DNA of 64,000 nt from Sclerurus mexicanus (taxonomy: Eukaryota; Chordata; Aves; Passeriformes; Furnariidae). The notes beneath the pieces are model-generated. The model saw nothing but the letters and a program-made list of their open reading frames with translations, was not told where the DNA came from and did not search any database. Location: assembly GCA_013396755.1 (NCBI GenBank), contig VWZF01003276.1, positions 1,923,346 through 1,987,345 on the forward strand. The letters are read 5' to 3'. Within the stretch, counting starts at the first letter, position 1. Each line of letters begins with the position of its first letter. The translations under genes were made by a program, and so were the position numbers. Below, one piece after another: positions 34,669 through 48,500 of this stretch.

Positions 34669-34860
34669 CTCAAAGCTGAGATGTAATTAAACTAAATAGT
34701 CAACCCAGGGAAAAGGCTTTGCAGGTGTGGAAAGGAGGAGGGGGTAAATTCAGCTCAGTGACTGTCACTTGGTGGAAAACCCTCCTGCTTCTATTCCATT
34801 GCACAGTTAAAAAATAAGGTTTCTCTCAATGAACACAATCCAGGCTGACACCCACATTAG
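34669..34860 (-). promoter_or_regulatory. DCN: Probable DCN proximal promoter
   Basis: Directly upstream of exon 1 the minus strand shows a TATA-like TATTTAG (34692-34698), an E-box CACCTG (34722-34727), a pyrimidine tract CCCCCTCCTCCTTTCC (about 34730-34745) and a 13-bp near-palindrome AGTGAC-T-GTCACT (34757-34769) made of two TGAC half-sites. Mammalian decorin promoters are known to contain TATA boxes, pyrimidine tracts and AP-1-type elements. The correspondence here is inference from position and motifs. Confidence 0.6.
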
Positions 34861-37007
34861 ATCATATGGTAATGATATGTCTCCTGTATTGTAGCCAGAA
34901 ACTTTATCAGCGCTTTTGCTTTCTTTTCCTCCTTTTTCTTTTTCATTTGTTTTATTTCTCTTTTAACTGTTTACAATCCCAAACTACTCATACATTATAA
35001 GACAGATTCTTCGCTGTAATTCATCTAACTTATTTTATTTATGTCCCCACAACATACATGTAGGAAAGTTTTCTTAACTATGGGGGGTTTTATGACTCAT
35101 TAATGAAAAAATGTTAAGCTGTTCCTCTTGTTTATAGTATTTGTAAGTCAAGGAAATGATAGAAAATTAATCTTAGAGTTAGGCAAAGTGGAGATTAATA
35201 TCAAGGGAAAAAAGAGTTAGCTTTAAGTAAAACTACTTAAACAGATACCAACCTGTCTTTGCTTATGCTATAATCACTGTCAAACCAAGTAGTATATAGT
35301 TTAATACACTATTATCTTGTTTAATAATGGAGTTTGTATGAATTTTTTTCAAACTACAGCATGTTTTTGATATATATGAAAATCATGTTTTCATTAGTAA
35401 AACAATTCTAACATTTGTGGTTAGAGCTGCTTTATATAAACTTTGGGTAGTTTTTTTGTTTTGGTTTTTTTTTTTTTTTCCTTCTTCTTGACTGCCTTCT
35501 CACCAGGACAGCAAAGCAAAGGGGAAATTACCTTTAACTGTTTGGGTTTGGGTGGGGCTTTTTTTTTGGTTTGTTGGGGTTTTTTTTGGGTGGGGAGAGG
35601 GGGGCTATGGGGTTTTGTAAGTGTTTTGGGGTTTTTTTTTGTTGTTATTGCTATTTGGGGCTTTTAAGAGACAGAGGAGTTTTTCTTTTAAATCATGAAA
35701 GGAAACATATATCTGACTCCTTTTTCAGATTTATATTTTATTTTAGCAATTTCTGGTTTTATGCAAATGACAATGGAAGCTACAATGCAGTTTCTTTATT
35801 CCTGCACAATATTAAAAGTCTAGCAAACTGAAAGGAGAGCAAATATAATAATTACTATTTATTTAGTAATCCAAACACGTTGTGAACACATGTAGCTTCC
35901 CTGTGCTTTTAGTTGTGCTATCTAAATACTGAAGGCTTGTGTCTCTGTGTTTTGACTTGTAACCTTGTACTTCTGCCCCTAGGCTAAGACCAGGTGCAAA
36001 TCTGAAATTAAAGCCTGTAAAATGATGTTTAAAAGAAGTCAGAATTTTTAGAAACACAATAGACTTTTGAAATTTTAGCTGTCCTCTTCATTTAAGTTCA
36101 AGAACCCTTGTAAGAGCCCTTATAATTGTTCTCCTTTGGTGGAAGAAGACATGGTAGAATAATTGACTGCTAGTTTTGTTTTGTGCAGAACAAAGGTGTA
36201 ATCAGACACTACAGCTTTATATAACTCACTCTAAAAGTTAAGGATCATTTATTCATCCCTAGTCCTTAAGCTAACTTCTTTTCCCTGCCTCCTCACTGGA
36301 TTCAAGACTGCTAATGGTTTCTGTTGTGACATTTTTCTACATTTGATTAGTGGTGTTCCAAGCTTTCATGCTTACAACAAAGCCTTATCTTTGTTCAGAA
36401 GTGTCGCCATGAGGCTTGATGAAATCTTGGCTGCTTCTTAGTAATGTCAGTTATTTGAACCTTGGTCACCAGCTGCATCTGGTGTTTAAAAACATTTCAA
36501 AGCAAGATTTTGATGAGGAACAGGTCAGGGTAAACTCATTGTCAGTTTGCTTCACAAAACCCATTCATATCCTTTCCCAGCAAAATCTTAATACATTTGT
36601 TCTGATATCTGTTACAAGGTGAAAGGTGTTTCAATTTAAATAAATTAGTAATTTCTTTGGAGGTAGAGGAGGGATGAACAGCCATCTCTCCTTTGTGTCT
36701 TAGGCTTCAGGAAGAGTCAAACCAAAATTTGAAGATAAAGGTGGGAATAAGTGGAGCCAGGGTGCCTGCTGGGTGAACTGGCTGTCCATTCCAAGAAGGG
36801 GAAAGATGTTACCCTATTCCATTTAGGAATTATGAAAACAGTTATGCTACCTGCTGATACCCAGAGTAGAAGGGGTATGTGTTAGATGTCCAAGTCGTCC
36901 TGAAATGGAAAACAGAGTATATGTGGAGGACAGAACAACTGAGTGGGATAGGCCTTATGACATTGAATATTGGTGCAGTGCCCTATTAATTGTTTTGAGT
37001 CAAAAAA
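34861..37007. other. Intergenic, immediately upstream of DCN
   Basis: AT-rich unique sequence plus the T/G-rich tract at 35447-35660. No exon, RNA gene or full-length repeat is recognised. It may contain distal DCN promoter elements, but none is demonstrable by eye. Confidence 0.7.
35447..35660. repeat. T/G-rich low-complexity tract with G-quadruplex-type run
   Basis: Long T runs alternate with G runs on the plus strand. At 35588-35612 four G runs of 3, 4, 6 and 4 are separated by T, AGA and CTAT, which satisfies the standard G3+N1-7 quadruplex pattern. It sits about 0.9 kb upstream of DCN exon 1. The open frames here are compositional artefacts. Confidence 0.8.
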
Positions 37008-37480
37008 ATCAGAGAATCACAGAATCATTTTGGTTGGAGAAGACCTCCAAGACCATTGAGTCCAACCTCTGACTGATTACCACCTTATCAATTAGACTAT
37101 GGCACTAAATGCCACATCCAGTCTTTTCTTGAACATCTCCAGGGATGGTGACTCCACCACTTCTCTGCGCAATCTGTTCCAAAGCTTAACAAACCTTTCC
37201 ATGAAAAAATTCTTTCTGATGTCCAACCTGAACCTTCACTGTTGTAGCTTGAGGCTAAGTACTTTCCTGTCACTAGTTGCTTGGGAGAAGAAGCCAGCTC
37301 CCACCTGGCTGCAACCTCCTTTCAGGTAGTTGTAGAGAGTGATAAAGCCTCCCCCGAGCCTTCTTTTCTCCAGGTAACACCCCCACCTCCCTCAGCTGCT
37401 TCTCACAGGACTTACTCTCTAGATCCTTCACCAGATTGTTGCCCTTCTCTGGATAAATATATTTGTGTGCCTTTATGGGA
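37008..37480 (-). mobile_element. CR1 3'-end fragment
   Basis: Minus-strand CR1 of about 470 bp. It begins on the plus strand with AGAGAATCACAGAATCATTT and continues through GACCTCCAAGACCATTGAGT, GGTGACTCCACCACTTCTCT and CTTTCTGATGTCCAACCTGA to GTTGCCCTTCTCTGGATAAA. The left end is the intact 3' terminus; the right end is truncated and approximate. Confidence 0.92.
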
Positions 37481-40400
37481 ATGAGGGATCCTTTCTGATA
37501 CAAGTATTCCTTTAACTCCTTTTTGTTCCCTGCTACGTCACTCAGAAGATAAACAACCTTAAAAAACCTGACAACCAACTATTAAGTAATTATGCAATTT
37601 TATGACCCATGACCATATAGAAGGCCTAGCATCAATAAGCTATCCTTTCCACTCTGACCTACTTTGACTGCAGCTTAGTCAGTATGAAAAATCATTATCA
37701 GAACAGTCTTAGTTTCTATGTGATTTTATTACTCCAATTTAACAAACTTTTAGGACTACACGCTGCTCCAAATACTGATTCTCAGAAAGTTACAGGCAAC
37801 TGCATGTTAATGTTACTTATATAACAATATTTTTATTAAATTTTGATGGATAGCATCTGCTTCATTTGCTCTTTGTGAATCTCTCAAAGGGAAGTGGTGG
37901 GAAAGAAAGCAGGAAGCCTACTTGCTGGTGACTGCTCTGCCTGGGTCCAGTGGAAGTCTGCAGAAAAGAGATGAATGCTGCCCTGTAAGGAGCAAACATA
38001 CCCTGGGGAAATTGCTCCTGGATCACAGGGCTAGGCTGGGAGAGAGGCACATTCAACAGGCACCCAGTGCTGCCAGGACAGGTTGCAGACTCCTCAGAAC
38101 TGACATAATCTGTCCCTGGAGGCGGAAAGAAGGGCTTTTATTTAGGGTGTCTGGGAAAAAAATGGGTAGCATTTATTGCAATCCGGAGAGCTACTGGAAT
38201 AAAACCAAAGCAGGAGGACAGGATCTGTTCTGTAGGAACGTGGTGCCCCAGACATTCAGGTACTTTCTCATTCTAATCTTTCACTGGAGAAAAAAGCTTT
38301 TGCTTGGTCTGCCTTTTAATAGATCCCAGCTTTGATGATCAAAGACTGGTTAGCATTGTTGTGGCACATCTGCCTCAAAGTCCTCATGATCCAGCTAGGT
38401 AGGTGCCAATCCTGTCAGGAAAGGATGAAACCAGATGCCCTGCTTTGCCGCCTCTCCATGTTCTCCATATCTCATACCTGGGCTTTACCATCTCCCTAAC
38501 ATGGCATCCTCCACATTCTCTAGGTACTATTGCCTGTCTCTTCCTTCTACACTAGGCATAATAATTTCTTCCAATTAACTGTAATAAACTGTTCTTTACC
38601 ACAGCAATGGAGTTCTTCTGCTAAAAATGTGAGTAAATATTTACCCCAGCTTAGTAAACATTGATCCAGGTAAATATTGACTCAGGCAGAGCTCAACAAG
38701 GTAGTTAAAGAGACAGAAATGTAACTTCTGGATATTCAGAGAAAGAATATCCAGTGCTCTGTGATCTCAGAAATTATCATCCTGAACTTCTTCAAATTTC
38801 TACAGATCAAAAGGACTAATGTATCAGATTTTGAATGTGTGCTACTAGTAGCTTTTTTTTCTTTTTAATGCAGTTGTGAAAGCACTTCTTGCTCAAAGCA
38901 CTTTGAACAAAATGCAAGCAAACTTCAAAAGAGAGAGGTCTCTCTTTGGAGGAATAGTCTCTTCTGTCACTGTCTTCCCATCTCTGCCTTTCCCACTCTG
39001 CAAGAACATGTACTATTTATCCCTCAAGATTATCTATCTGCTCTCTTCTTTGGGCAGTCTGTGGCATATACAAATCACTCTAGGAAACTAATCCAAATTT
39101 TCCCCAGCTAAAGTATCCAACATGTTCATATTCTTTACTTTGGTCTCTATTCTATGGAAAGGCCCATCTGTTCCTGTGCTCAACACCTACTTTCCTTTCC
39201 ACTGGCATTTCTATTCTATCTTGAATCAAATCATTTTGTCCAGGTGTATGTAGCAGCTGCAGGAGTTAACCATATATCCATGTAGCCTTATTACTCACTA
39301 TGACTTCAAATGCTCTGAACTTAGCTTCCACCCTTGAGAAGGCAGCCCTTCCTAACTATTCCTTATGCTTTTGTAGTGTAGATGTACACTCTGAGATCAC
39401 CGGTACCTCTCTTCCTCAAAAATGCAGCAAATAGGTAAAACTAGACTTCGTATTAATCCTTCCAGCTCCTAGCCATTCTAGAAACAAAGAATGAGAGAAC
39501 AGTAAAGACAATTGTGCATCAAAGACCTCAGAACCTCACTTTGACTTTACCTCTCCACCTTTAATTTTTGGTGAAGACAACATAAGCAAAAACCTTTGCT
39601 ATCACAGACAAGGATATCAGTACACAGGTGCTCCATTTGTTGTCTTCAGCAGTAGGAGCAGCACATTACATTTTGCTCCTGCTTGGCTTCTGTGTGAGTG
39701 TCAGCAGCATCCTGTTCTCCAGAAAATCTCTTATATGAAGGAAAAGAGTGTACTGGTAGATACTCCTCAGTAAAGGTTTCAGGGGCCTACAAGTCCCCAT
39801 GAAAAACACTTTCCCAGCAAAGAGCGTCACTCTGGGAGCATGGGCTATGAAAGAGGGAGTGATGACTGGGGAGGACAGAGGACTAGTTTAGGTAATAGGT
39901 AATCTTTCAAGTGAGCAGCTGTTTCAACAGATTTGGGCCTTTCTCTGTGTTTTGCAGTAACTTGAGTTGGAGTCCAACTATTTTCAAGGTTCAAATGAAA
40001 AATCCAAACCTTCATTCTCATTTTATGGTGGCTAGATCATGCCCTGGACAAGCCTCGTCATCCCAGCTGAATTACACAATGCCCCAGAAAAGGATGACAG
40101 TAATTAATGCAAATGTTGGAACTGTATTCCTCGCATGTCCTCTTTTAGTCATGGGTTATGAACCAGCATTCAAAATGATACACATCCTGTGCAGCTCTGG
40201 ACTGTGTATTCCCAGATTATGAAAACATGTGAATACCCGGATCAACCAGGATTTCCCGTTCAGTAGTCACAGAGATCAGGGGGAGCTGGTGACTGTGCTA
40301 CAGAGGAAAGTCCTGAAAAAAGGACTGGAATAGAAAAAAGGGACATTTATATAAAGTTTTGTATCTTTTTCTTCATACTAAAATGCTCATTTTTGTATGT

Positions 40401-43400
40401 TGGCAATCTCCTGAGAAAATAAAAAATTCTAACTTCAGTTAAACATAGAAAATGATGACTTTGAAGATATAAGCAATGCCAGTTTTATATGGACTGTGTG
40501 TCCTCAGTATAGAGGAAAGACAGGTGAAATGGAAGTTTATAAAAAGGGGCAGTAAAAAGTTTTAAAATGATTTGCATGCTATAATGGCAAAAAAAAAATG
40601 GATATTTTGGGAATAGTCTTCAAAATATCCATTGCATTTCTTTAAGCAATTGAAAAGTCAGTCACTTTAACTTGACATTAACTAGATATGTATTTTTTTC
40701 CTTTGACTACTAAAGTATATATATCCTACTTTTATTCTTAGAAATAAGATCTTCAAAGGATTCCTCTGACCAAGTAATTGCACGGATGTTCCTCAACAGA
40801 AATTTTCAGTAGTCAGTCTGGATAAAACATAGTGAAGTTTTCTGAACAAATTAAAGTTCAATTCTACATGTAAAAACCTTTAATGTTAATGCAATTCCTT
40901 CAGCTACTGAATTAAAGTGAAATGTTTACTGATAATCAGCAAAAAATGAAGGTTATCCTTTTTCAACATGATTCATTGTTTTATTTCCTTCTTTACAATT
41001 GTTTCTCAGTCACTTTCTGGAACACTGTGTTCCAAAAAGACCAGCTACATTTTAATTTAGAGGATAACACATATTCATTGTATTTCAGCTGAATAAAAGT
41101 TAAACTACAGTTATTATTAATATTCTTGATTTGCATTTATTTATCTCACTTTTAGGTTTTTGATTGGATTTTCTTTAGATCTGCGTACATAATAGATTAA
41201 TTTATGAGTATGCTGGGACACACCTCCAAAAGACATAAATCCTACCATTTTATTGAAAATGCATCATCTTGTGATTTATGCCATTTCTGAACTTAGCCAC
41301 TGATTTTCGTGACTCTTCATCTATCAAAATATGAGGAACTGAAACCCTTAGAGATCTAAGTCAAGATTTGTAAAAGTGACTCACAGTTTTCCAAAGTATC
41401 ACTGATAGATTTGATTTCCAAAGAGGCTTTCAAAGAACAATTCTTGAAAATCAGGTCTTGCATAATGCACTGGAGAATGGATACAGAAAACAGACAGGCA
41501 ACTGCACTGTCTAACAGCTTTTGAAATCAGTGCATCATAGCAGTTAGAAACTACCAACTAAATTTAAGGATCAACTTATTCTGCTTTACATTAAATAGGA
41601 TGTTTCAAAATTAATGTATCAGCTTTTTACAGCAAAAAAGAAAACTTGCCTCTGAAGAAGCCACACTTGTGTCTGCAAGCAGAAACCTACTCAGAGACAC
41701 TTCTTCACTTACAAAATCAAGCTCACTCCAAATTGGTTCTTGAGACTTGGGTGGGTTAGAACACTTGCTTCTCATCCTGTTGTTAAGAGCTTTTCTCTGT
41801 GTTCCTGCACATCGTGTCTCCTCCAAACAGTTTCATTCAGCTTCACAAGAGGAATTACCCATATTTCAGTCACAATTAGAATTAGAAAATTCATCTCTCT
41901 TGAGAAGTTTGCACTGTACTTAACTCACATGTTCTGCAATGCCATTTTGGTGTCAATTTAAAATGTGAAACAGTTGACAAAAGAAAATGGAATTAAGTCA
42001 TGGAAAATAAACAATTATTATTCAAATTATAGGATAGAAAAGAGAAAAACAGGTTTTAAAAATATATCCAAGAAAATGCTATCAATTTGTGAACTCAGTA
42101 GAAACTTTCAGGCCTCTCAAAATCCTTACTTTTGTGACTTTTTTTTTTTTAATTTGGTTTTGTTTGGTTTTTTTCACGTCCCACTAATTGAGGTTATATT
42201 GTAGCCTAAAGCACACACAATATTTAGTATGAAATGCCTATCTAATAGTCATGGTCTATTTGTCAAAAGCTTATCCAGGATGGAAGCATATATGATTTAG
42301 AAAGAGTCCGTTTCACAGCCTCTCTTCTTTTCCCATGTCCCAAAGATGTAGCATTCCCTCAGCTCTAACAGAATAAACCTCTGAATTATGGACTACAGCA
42401 GGCTTGCAGGGACAAGCTAGGGTTAAGGATAAAGATTACTTTAATATTTTGTTTTGTGGCCTTGAAGTGCTAAATTTGAAGTCATCTGAAGTCACTGGAA
42501 TCTCTTATACAATTCCTATAACCATTACTAGGACATGTAGGAGGAGATGGCATTGCTGGGCTGAGAGACTTGATGACCTGACTGGTCTGATAAGCTCAAG
42601 TACTCACCTATAATAACAAAATGTTTCTCTGTGTGTAGATTTCTATTTCAACTCCTGTCATCACTTCGCATAGCCTCTTTTTCGAGTATGTTCTGACTTC
42701 TGTCCACGAACATTTTCAGTCAGACATTTCATATTATTTAGTACAGAGTTCTAGAGCTGCCACCATCGACTGAAATTTTCTCTTCTCTTCTGCAAGTGTC
42801 CCCATGACCTCTCAGTTTTTGTGGTCATTGAGTTTGGTGCTATTTTCCAAAGCAAACAGCTTCTTCATATAGTTTCTTTTTCAAATGTTGAACTGATCAT
42901 TTATTACAGTATGTTTCAGATTAAAGAAGAACAGTGTTGGCAATGCTAAAAAAATGTAATTGCCTAATACATTGGAGACAGCAAATGGGGTTTGTAGTTC
43001 TTAAAAGTAATCTTTTGAATCTGGAAAGAAGTTTCAGCCTGTTTGAGGTTATTATTTTTTCATGGCTTTTTTAATAAGATTTATAAAAATATATTTATAT
43101 TAAAATATATTTATATAAAAATTTATATTTATAAAATGTACCTCAGTATATTTTATTTTTAAAAAGCAAAGCCATAATAGGATCTTCTCCCTTCTCTTTT
43201 TATAATATAAGATCAGTGGCTGTAAAAGATGAAAACTTACATTGTATTTTAGGTCTGAAACTTTTTTAAAAAAAGTCAGATATCTTTACCAAGTAAAAAC
43301 AGAGTCAAATTACTGCTTTATAATGAAAGTTTGTGCAATATTTACCAGTTTGACAATTCCTGGCACTATTCTGAAAAATGTGGATTTTGCCTTTTACATC

Positions 43401-44329
43401 CTCCAGTTTTTCACCAAAATATGTATAAGTGCATATTTTCATCTTGTCTGGTAAAGAAGTGATGAGATTTTAAGAATTTGCATTTTGTACTCTAAAGGAG
43501 AAGGAATTGTTATTCGGTAGTGAGGAAAGATAAGCCTTGTGCTGGGTGCTAAGTAGGACTGTAAAAAATATTGTGCTGACCCCATGATTCCCATGACTAT
43601 AAACTCAAGTCGGGGCAGCTGGCAATTATATAGTAAATTACTACCCAATGTGACTTAATTAAATATGACATTTCTAGACATTCAGAGTACTTCACTCTCT
43701 TTTTTTTTTTCCCCAGTTTCATTTTGTTTGTATAAAGCTGGAGAACAGAAGTGACTGATGTGACATATGCAATCATTTTACCAATCTCTGACCTACAGTG
43801 TAGCCTTTGCCCGTAGTTCCCAGGCTTGTCTTGAGTGTAAAATCTTGATTTTGGTTTAGATCTACTGCTTACTGAATTTTGGATTTTTGTGTTGGCTTTG
43901 CAAAAGTCCAGTTGGTAGTCCAAGACCCATCAACTCATTACATAAGGTAGAAAACTGTGCATGAGATTCTTACCTTTTTCAGTCTTTTTGCTCTTGGAAA
44001 ACATTATACTCCATATAGGCAGTACCTGGATAAAAGGATATTTTCTATCACCGTGAGCAATGACTTTATATCCACATGTATTTTTTTAATTTAGAAAATG
44101 TAGAATTAAACTATTTTATCAGAATGTCATTTTCTTTGTCTTTATAATCATCCATCTTTTTTAAGAGAAAAAGATTCAAAATCATCGGATAGGAAATCTG
44201 ATTGAGTCATGTGTATGAAAATGTCACAGAATCAACATTGAGGTTGTATAGTAATTTTAAAAGACATCACAATCAAATAGAAAATTAATGAAAATTAAAT
44301 TTTTGCTATAGAGCTCTATAGTATGTAGA
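37481..44329. other. Intergenic, no gene recognised
   Basis: AT-rich unique DNA. A moderately GC-richer patch lies at about 37860-38240, and an A/T-only block at 43071-43140. Open frames up to 137 codons (37922-38335) have no family resemblance and lack supporting splice or start context. Confidence 0.7.
43071..43140. repeat. A/T-only low-complexity block
   Basis: Nearly pure A/T with two close copies of AAAATATATTTATAT and several short inverted repeats. It is intergenic. Confidence 0.75.
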
Positions 44330-45505
44330 TGGAGAGCAGAAGGGTAAAATCACCTTCCTTGACCTGTTTTGTTTTATACAGCTCAGGACACAGTTGTCTT
44401 TTTGAGCTGTGAGTGCACATTGCCAACTCATGCTGAGATCCTCATCTGCCAACACCCCCAAGTCCTTCTCCTCAGGGTTGCTCTCAATCCATTCTCTGCT
44501 CAGTCTGCATTTAAGCTTTGAAATGCTTCAACCTACATGTAGGATCTTGCCAATGACCTTCTTGAACATTCTGAGGTTCACACAAGCCACCTCTCATAGA
44601 CTGGTGTTATCAGCAAATTTTCTGAGGGTACACTCAATCCCACTGTGTCCATGTCACCAACAAAGTTGTTAAGCAGCGCTTGTTCCAATATCAAACCCTG
44701 AGGAACATTGCTCACCACTGGTCTCCACTTGGACATGGAGCTGTTGACCACAACTCTTTAAGTTCTACCATCCAGCCAATTTCTTGTCCACAAAGTGGTC
44801 CACCCACCCATCAAATCCACACCACTCCAGTTTAGAGACAAGGATGTTGTGTGAGACAATGCCAAGCGCTTTGCACACCTCCACATAGATAATACCAGTT
44901 CTTGTTCCCTTATCCACTGGCACTGTCTCACCATTGCAGAAGGTCACCAGAATTGTCAGGCATGATTTGCACTTAGTGAAGCCATGTTGGCTGCCAACAA
45001 CCATGCCCTTATTTCCCATGTGCCTTAGCTGAGTTTGCAGGAGGATCAATTCCATCATCTTGCTTGACACCAGGCTGTAGTTCCCTGTGTCTTCCTTATT
45101 TCCCTTTTTAAAAATTAGGGATATATTTCCTTCTTAACAAGTCAGTGATAACTACACCAAACTGCCACAATTTCTCAAATATGATGAATAAGGGCTAAGA
45201 CACTTCATCTGTCAGTTCTCTCAGGACCTGTGGATATATCTCATCAGGTCCCATGGACTTGTGTACCTTTGTGTTCCTCATGTGTTCTCAAACCTGATCA
45301 TCTCTTAAAGGTCTTCATTCTCTTAATCCTCACCTTTGACTTTTGCAACTTGTGTGCTGGAGAACTTGCTAGTGAAGACAGGCAAAAAAATATAATTGAG
45401 TACCTCAACCATTTCCATGTCCCAGGTCTTTCACTTCCTTCTGGAGAAGGCTCAGATTTTCCCTATAGAAGTATTTCTTGTCACACCTGACATCCCTGAA
45501 AAAGA
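44330..45505 (-). mobile_element. CR1 LINE internal fragment with decayed ORF2
   Basis: Minus-strand CR1 of about 1.2 kb from the reverse-transcriptase region. A 101-codon open frame at 44765-45070 contains QHGFTKCKSCLT, VDKGTRTGIIYVEVCKALG and SHNILVSKLEWCGFDGW, decayed forms of the CR1 ORF2 phrases QHGFTKGRSCLT, DVIYLDLCKAFD and ILVSKLERHGFDGW. Frameshifts elsewhere show it is dead. The 3' UTR and terminal repeat are missing at the left end, which is unusual because CR1 copies normally lose the 5' end. Confidence 0.9.
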
Positions 45506-48500
45506 GCAAATCTCCACCTTTTTACCCAATACGAAGGCAACATACCATATAAAAATTACAAATTATCTGAGATTAATTCATCACATCTTGCAGCTTCTTT
45601 TTGCCTTTTTGTGGAAAATGGTGGCAATGACTTTCCTTGAAAAGTATTCTTGAGCTTGCCAAGAATTTTTGCATCTTGGTGGCATTATTAGCACATTTAA
45701 ATGAATTTTGAGATAGATTATTTGAATGCCTGGCCCTCCCTCACAATCTTTATCTATCTTTCCTGTAGGCAATTCTGCCACATCAGAATCCAATGAAACA
45801 GTTCCCGAATAAATGATCCCTCTAAAAACAAAGTTGACTACATATTCTGAAACAAGAAGGAATAGTTGGCACATCATCTTCTGCTTAAAACCTTGCAAAA
45901 AGTGATCAGCTTGAATTCCTGGCTTTTCTGTAGACTTTAGAACTGGCTGAATCAACAGAAGTGAATTCAGCCATTGAAAGGCTAATGGCTAAATACCCTC
46001 TTCAGGTTTGACAGTGAATATCAGTGTCAAAGCTCTAAAAACTATTCTAAAACTAGGCATAGCAATATACTTCAGTTGTCATTTTTTGTGCATTGTCTGG
46101 TTTTGTGTACTGATTGTGTGAGCACATCAATAAACACAAACAGAACTCAGCGTACTGGCTGTGATCAGATTGGAGCCAAACTCCATTGCGAGGGTCTTGG
46201 AGGCAGAATAAGAGATCAGCAAAAAAAATGTATATATGATGTGGATGTTACTTCTGAATACTAAGAGAGAATGAATGACAGTGGACATCTACTTCAAAGG
46301 TTTGGAGTAACAGATCTTTCTGAGACTTCACAAAAAATAAGTCATGCACAAAGATTACTGCTTTCCTTGAGGGATTGCAGACTTGGATTTCTTCAGTTTG
46401 TCTGGTGTAAATATTGCAGATTAAAATTTAATATAAGGCTATGTCCAGCCTATAACTGGGTTTACATAGTCAATTAAATTGGACAGATTTAGTTCTTTTT
46501 ACCCTTCCAGAGATTATTTGTAAATATTTCAGGGGAAACACATATCATTTCAGTTAAATCTTCTGAATTTTTTTTTAATTTGGTCCAAACAAAAAATTCT
46601 TATCTTCTAATGTGTCTGAAATAAGAAATTATGAAGTAAACTCTCAATGCCATTGAGCCTGAGTTTTCCACTTCACTTGGACAAGGAAAATGTGGATGCA
46701 AATTTTATGGCAATCCATTTCACATGAACCAGCTACTGAGGGAACATATTAACACTGAGACACACAATTATGTAATCTGTAGTCATGAAAGAATAGCTAG
46801 GCAACTTTAAAATTGCAGCATGACAGGCCTGTAGAGTTGTATAGAGGCAGCACCACTTTTTTCTGACATTGAAGAGACTGTTTGCAATCCAGATATTGAA
46901 AGCATGATATAGAAAAGACAAAATACTTATATTAATTATATTTTATATTTATATTTTATATTAAATGCCACTAAATGTAAGGCAGTACAGTATGCAAAAA
47001 TATGTATACTTTGAATATCTGTAAAGTTTATACTTTAGCACATAGTGTTCTAAATAATGATTGGTACCTGGGAATCAGCATCTCTTTTGAAAAAAGTATG
47101 TCACTTGTATATTTGAATGTGAATGAATAAAAATACTAAATAAATTAAAGTAGGAAATAAAAAAAAGTAAGACAGGAAAATGGGGAAGGAGAGTGCTAGA
47201 TGGAGAAAAATTAAAATCCAAGCCTGTTGTTTTCTGGGCTGAATTACTTAAAGTTTTCTTCCTCTAGTACACATATTTTTCTGACATCTTTTGCCATTAT
47301 TCACCAATGAGACATTAAAAATATGTACACTTGAACACTCCCACAGGGTAATACCTCTTTCTACTTTCTCTCATGCTGAAAAATTTCTTTAGTCACTTCT
47401 AGAAAAAAAGAAACTGTTGTTACGAGGCAAATTCTATGTTTCAAGTTTCTTAATTTAAAAAGTGGGCTTTCTAAAAAATTCTAAATGACAAGTAGAGTGG
47501 AATAAACACTGAAATAATGTATTAAGCTCTAGACTCCATTCAAGCTTGTATGTCACACAGAGGCCACTGAAAGAAATCTGTCTGCTCACTGACTGCTGCT
47601 GGGCAGGGTTTTGGCTGAACATTTCAGCTGGGTTCCCCCTGTGTAGTTCTAGGGTTATGTGGAGTATGATAAGAACTAAAGACTAAAGGCTGTCACAGCA
47701 TGTTGGAAAGCTCGTATAGCCCCAAGCACAAGGAAGCACAAAGCTCATGGACATTCATAAATTAGCAGGCAAATCTGTTTACTAGGTATGCATTGCATGA
47801 TTTTTTTCATAATGTTTATATACTTCCTTTATTTAACAAATTTTTATTTGGAGCAAGTTCTTCAAAAAGTGGGTTTTTTTCTCTCCAAAGTCATTCTGCT
47901 TTTCACATAATTTAAAAGAAAACTTTTTTTTTTTTCCCCTCCACAAGCACAGGAAGTTTTAAATGCTTATTTAAAAGAGGGCAATGAACGCTTCCTGGTA
48001 TGATGTGAAAGTAAAATAAATACCATTCTCAGTCATATATGGTTCAGACAGACACAAAACAGATTATATGAGAGGCTGTGAGAAAACTGCCTGCTTTAAT
48101 AGGCTGAGAAATGAAAATAATTTGAATGGTATTATTATAGTAAATTTGCTCAAGGCTATTCTCGTTATTCTACAGATACACCTCTTTTGCCTTATGGCAG
48201 AACACTGAAAAATAACATCTCTTTTTTTTCTCCCAAATGGAAGGAAAATTTTTGTCTGATATTCTGAATAACAAATATTGTAATATAGAGATATTTTTTC
48301 CACAGTTCTTTATCAACAACAAATTACCATAGGAAACACATTTTCCAAAATAAGTGTCAGTGATCAAAAATAAACATTTTCCTCTCAATGCAGCATTTTT
48401 TACCAAATTCTGCTTTGTAACATTTAAAAAATTCTTTTCACAAGCTTTTGTTCGAGTGGGTTCTCTAATGTTGAAGTCCTTTGTCTTACTGCACAGAAGG

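Noticed and set aside
35443..35831. Frames rich in Phe, Gly and Trp resembling membrane peptides
   Set aside because: They are translations of a T/G low-complexity tract.
37922..38335. 137-codon plus-strand frame
   Set aside because: No recognisable motif, no neighbouring exon-like blocks and no promoter or polyadenylation context.
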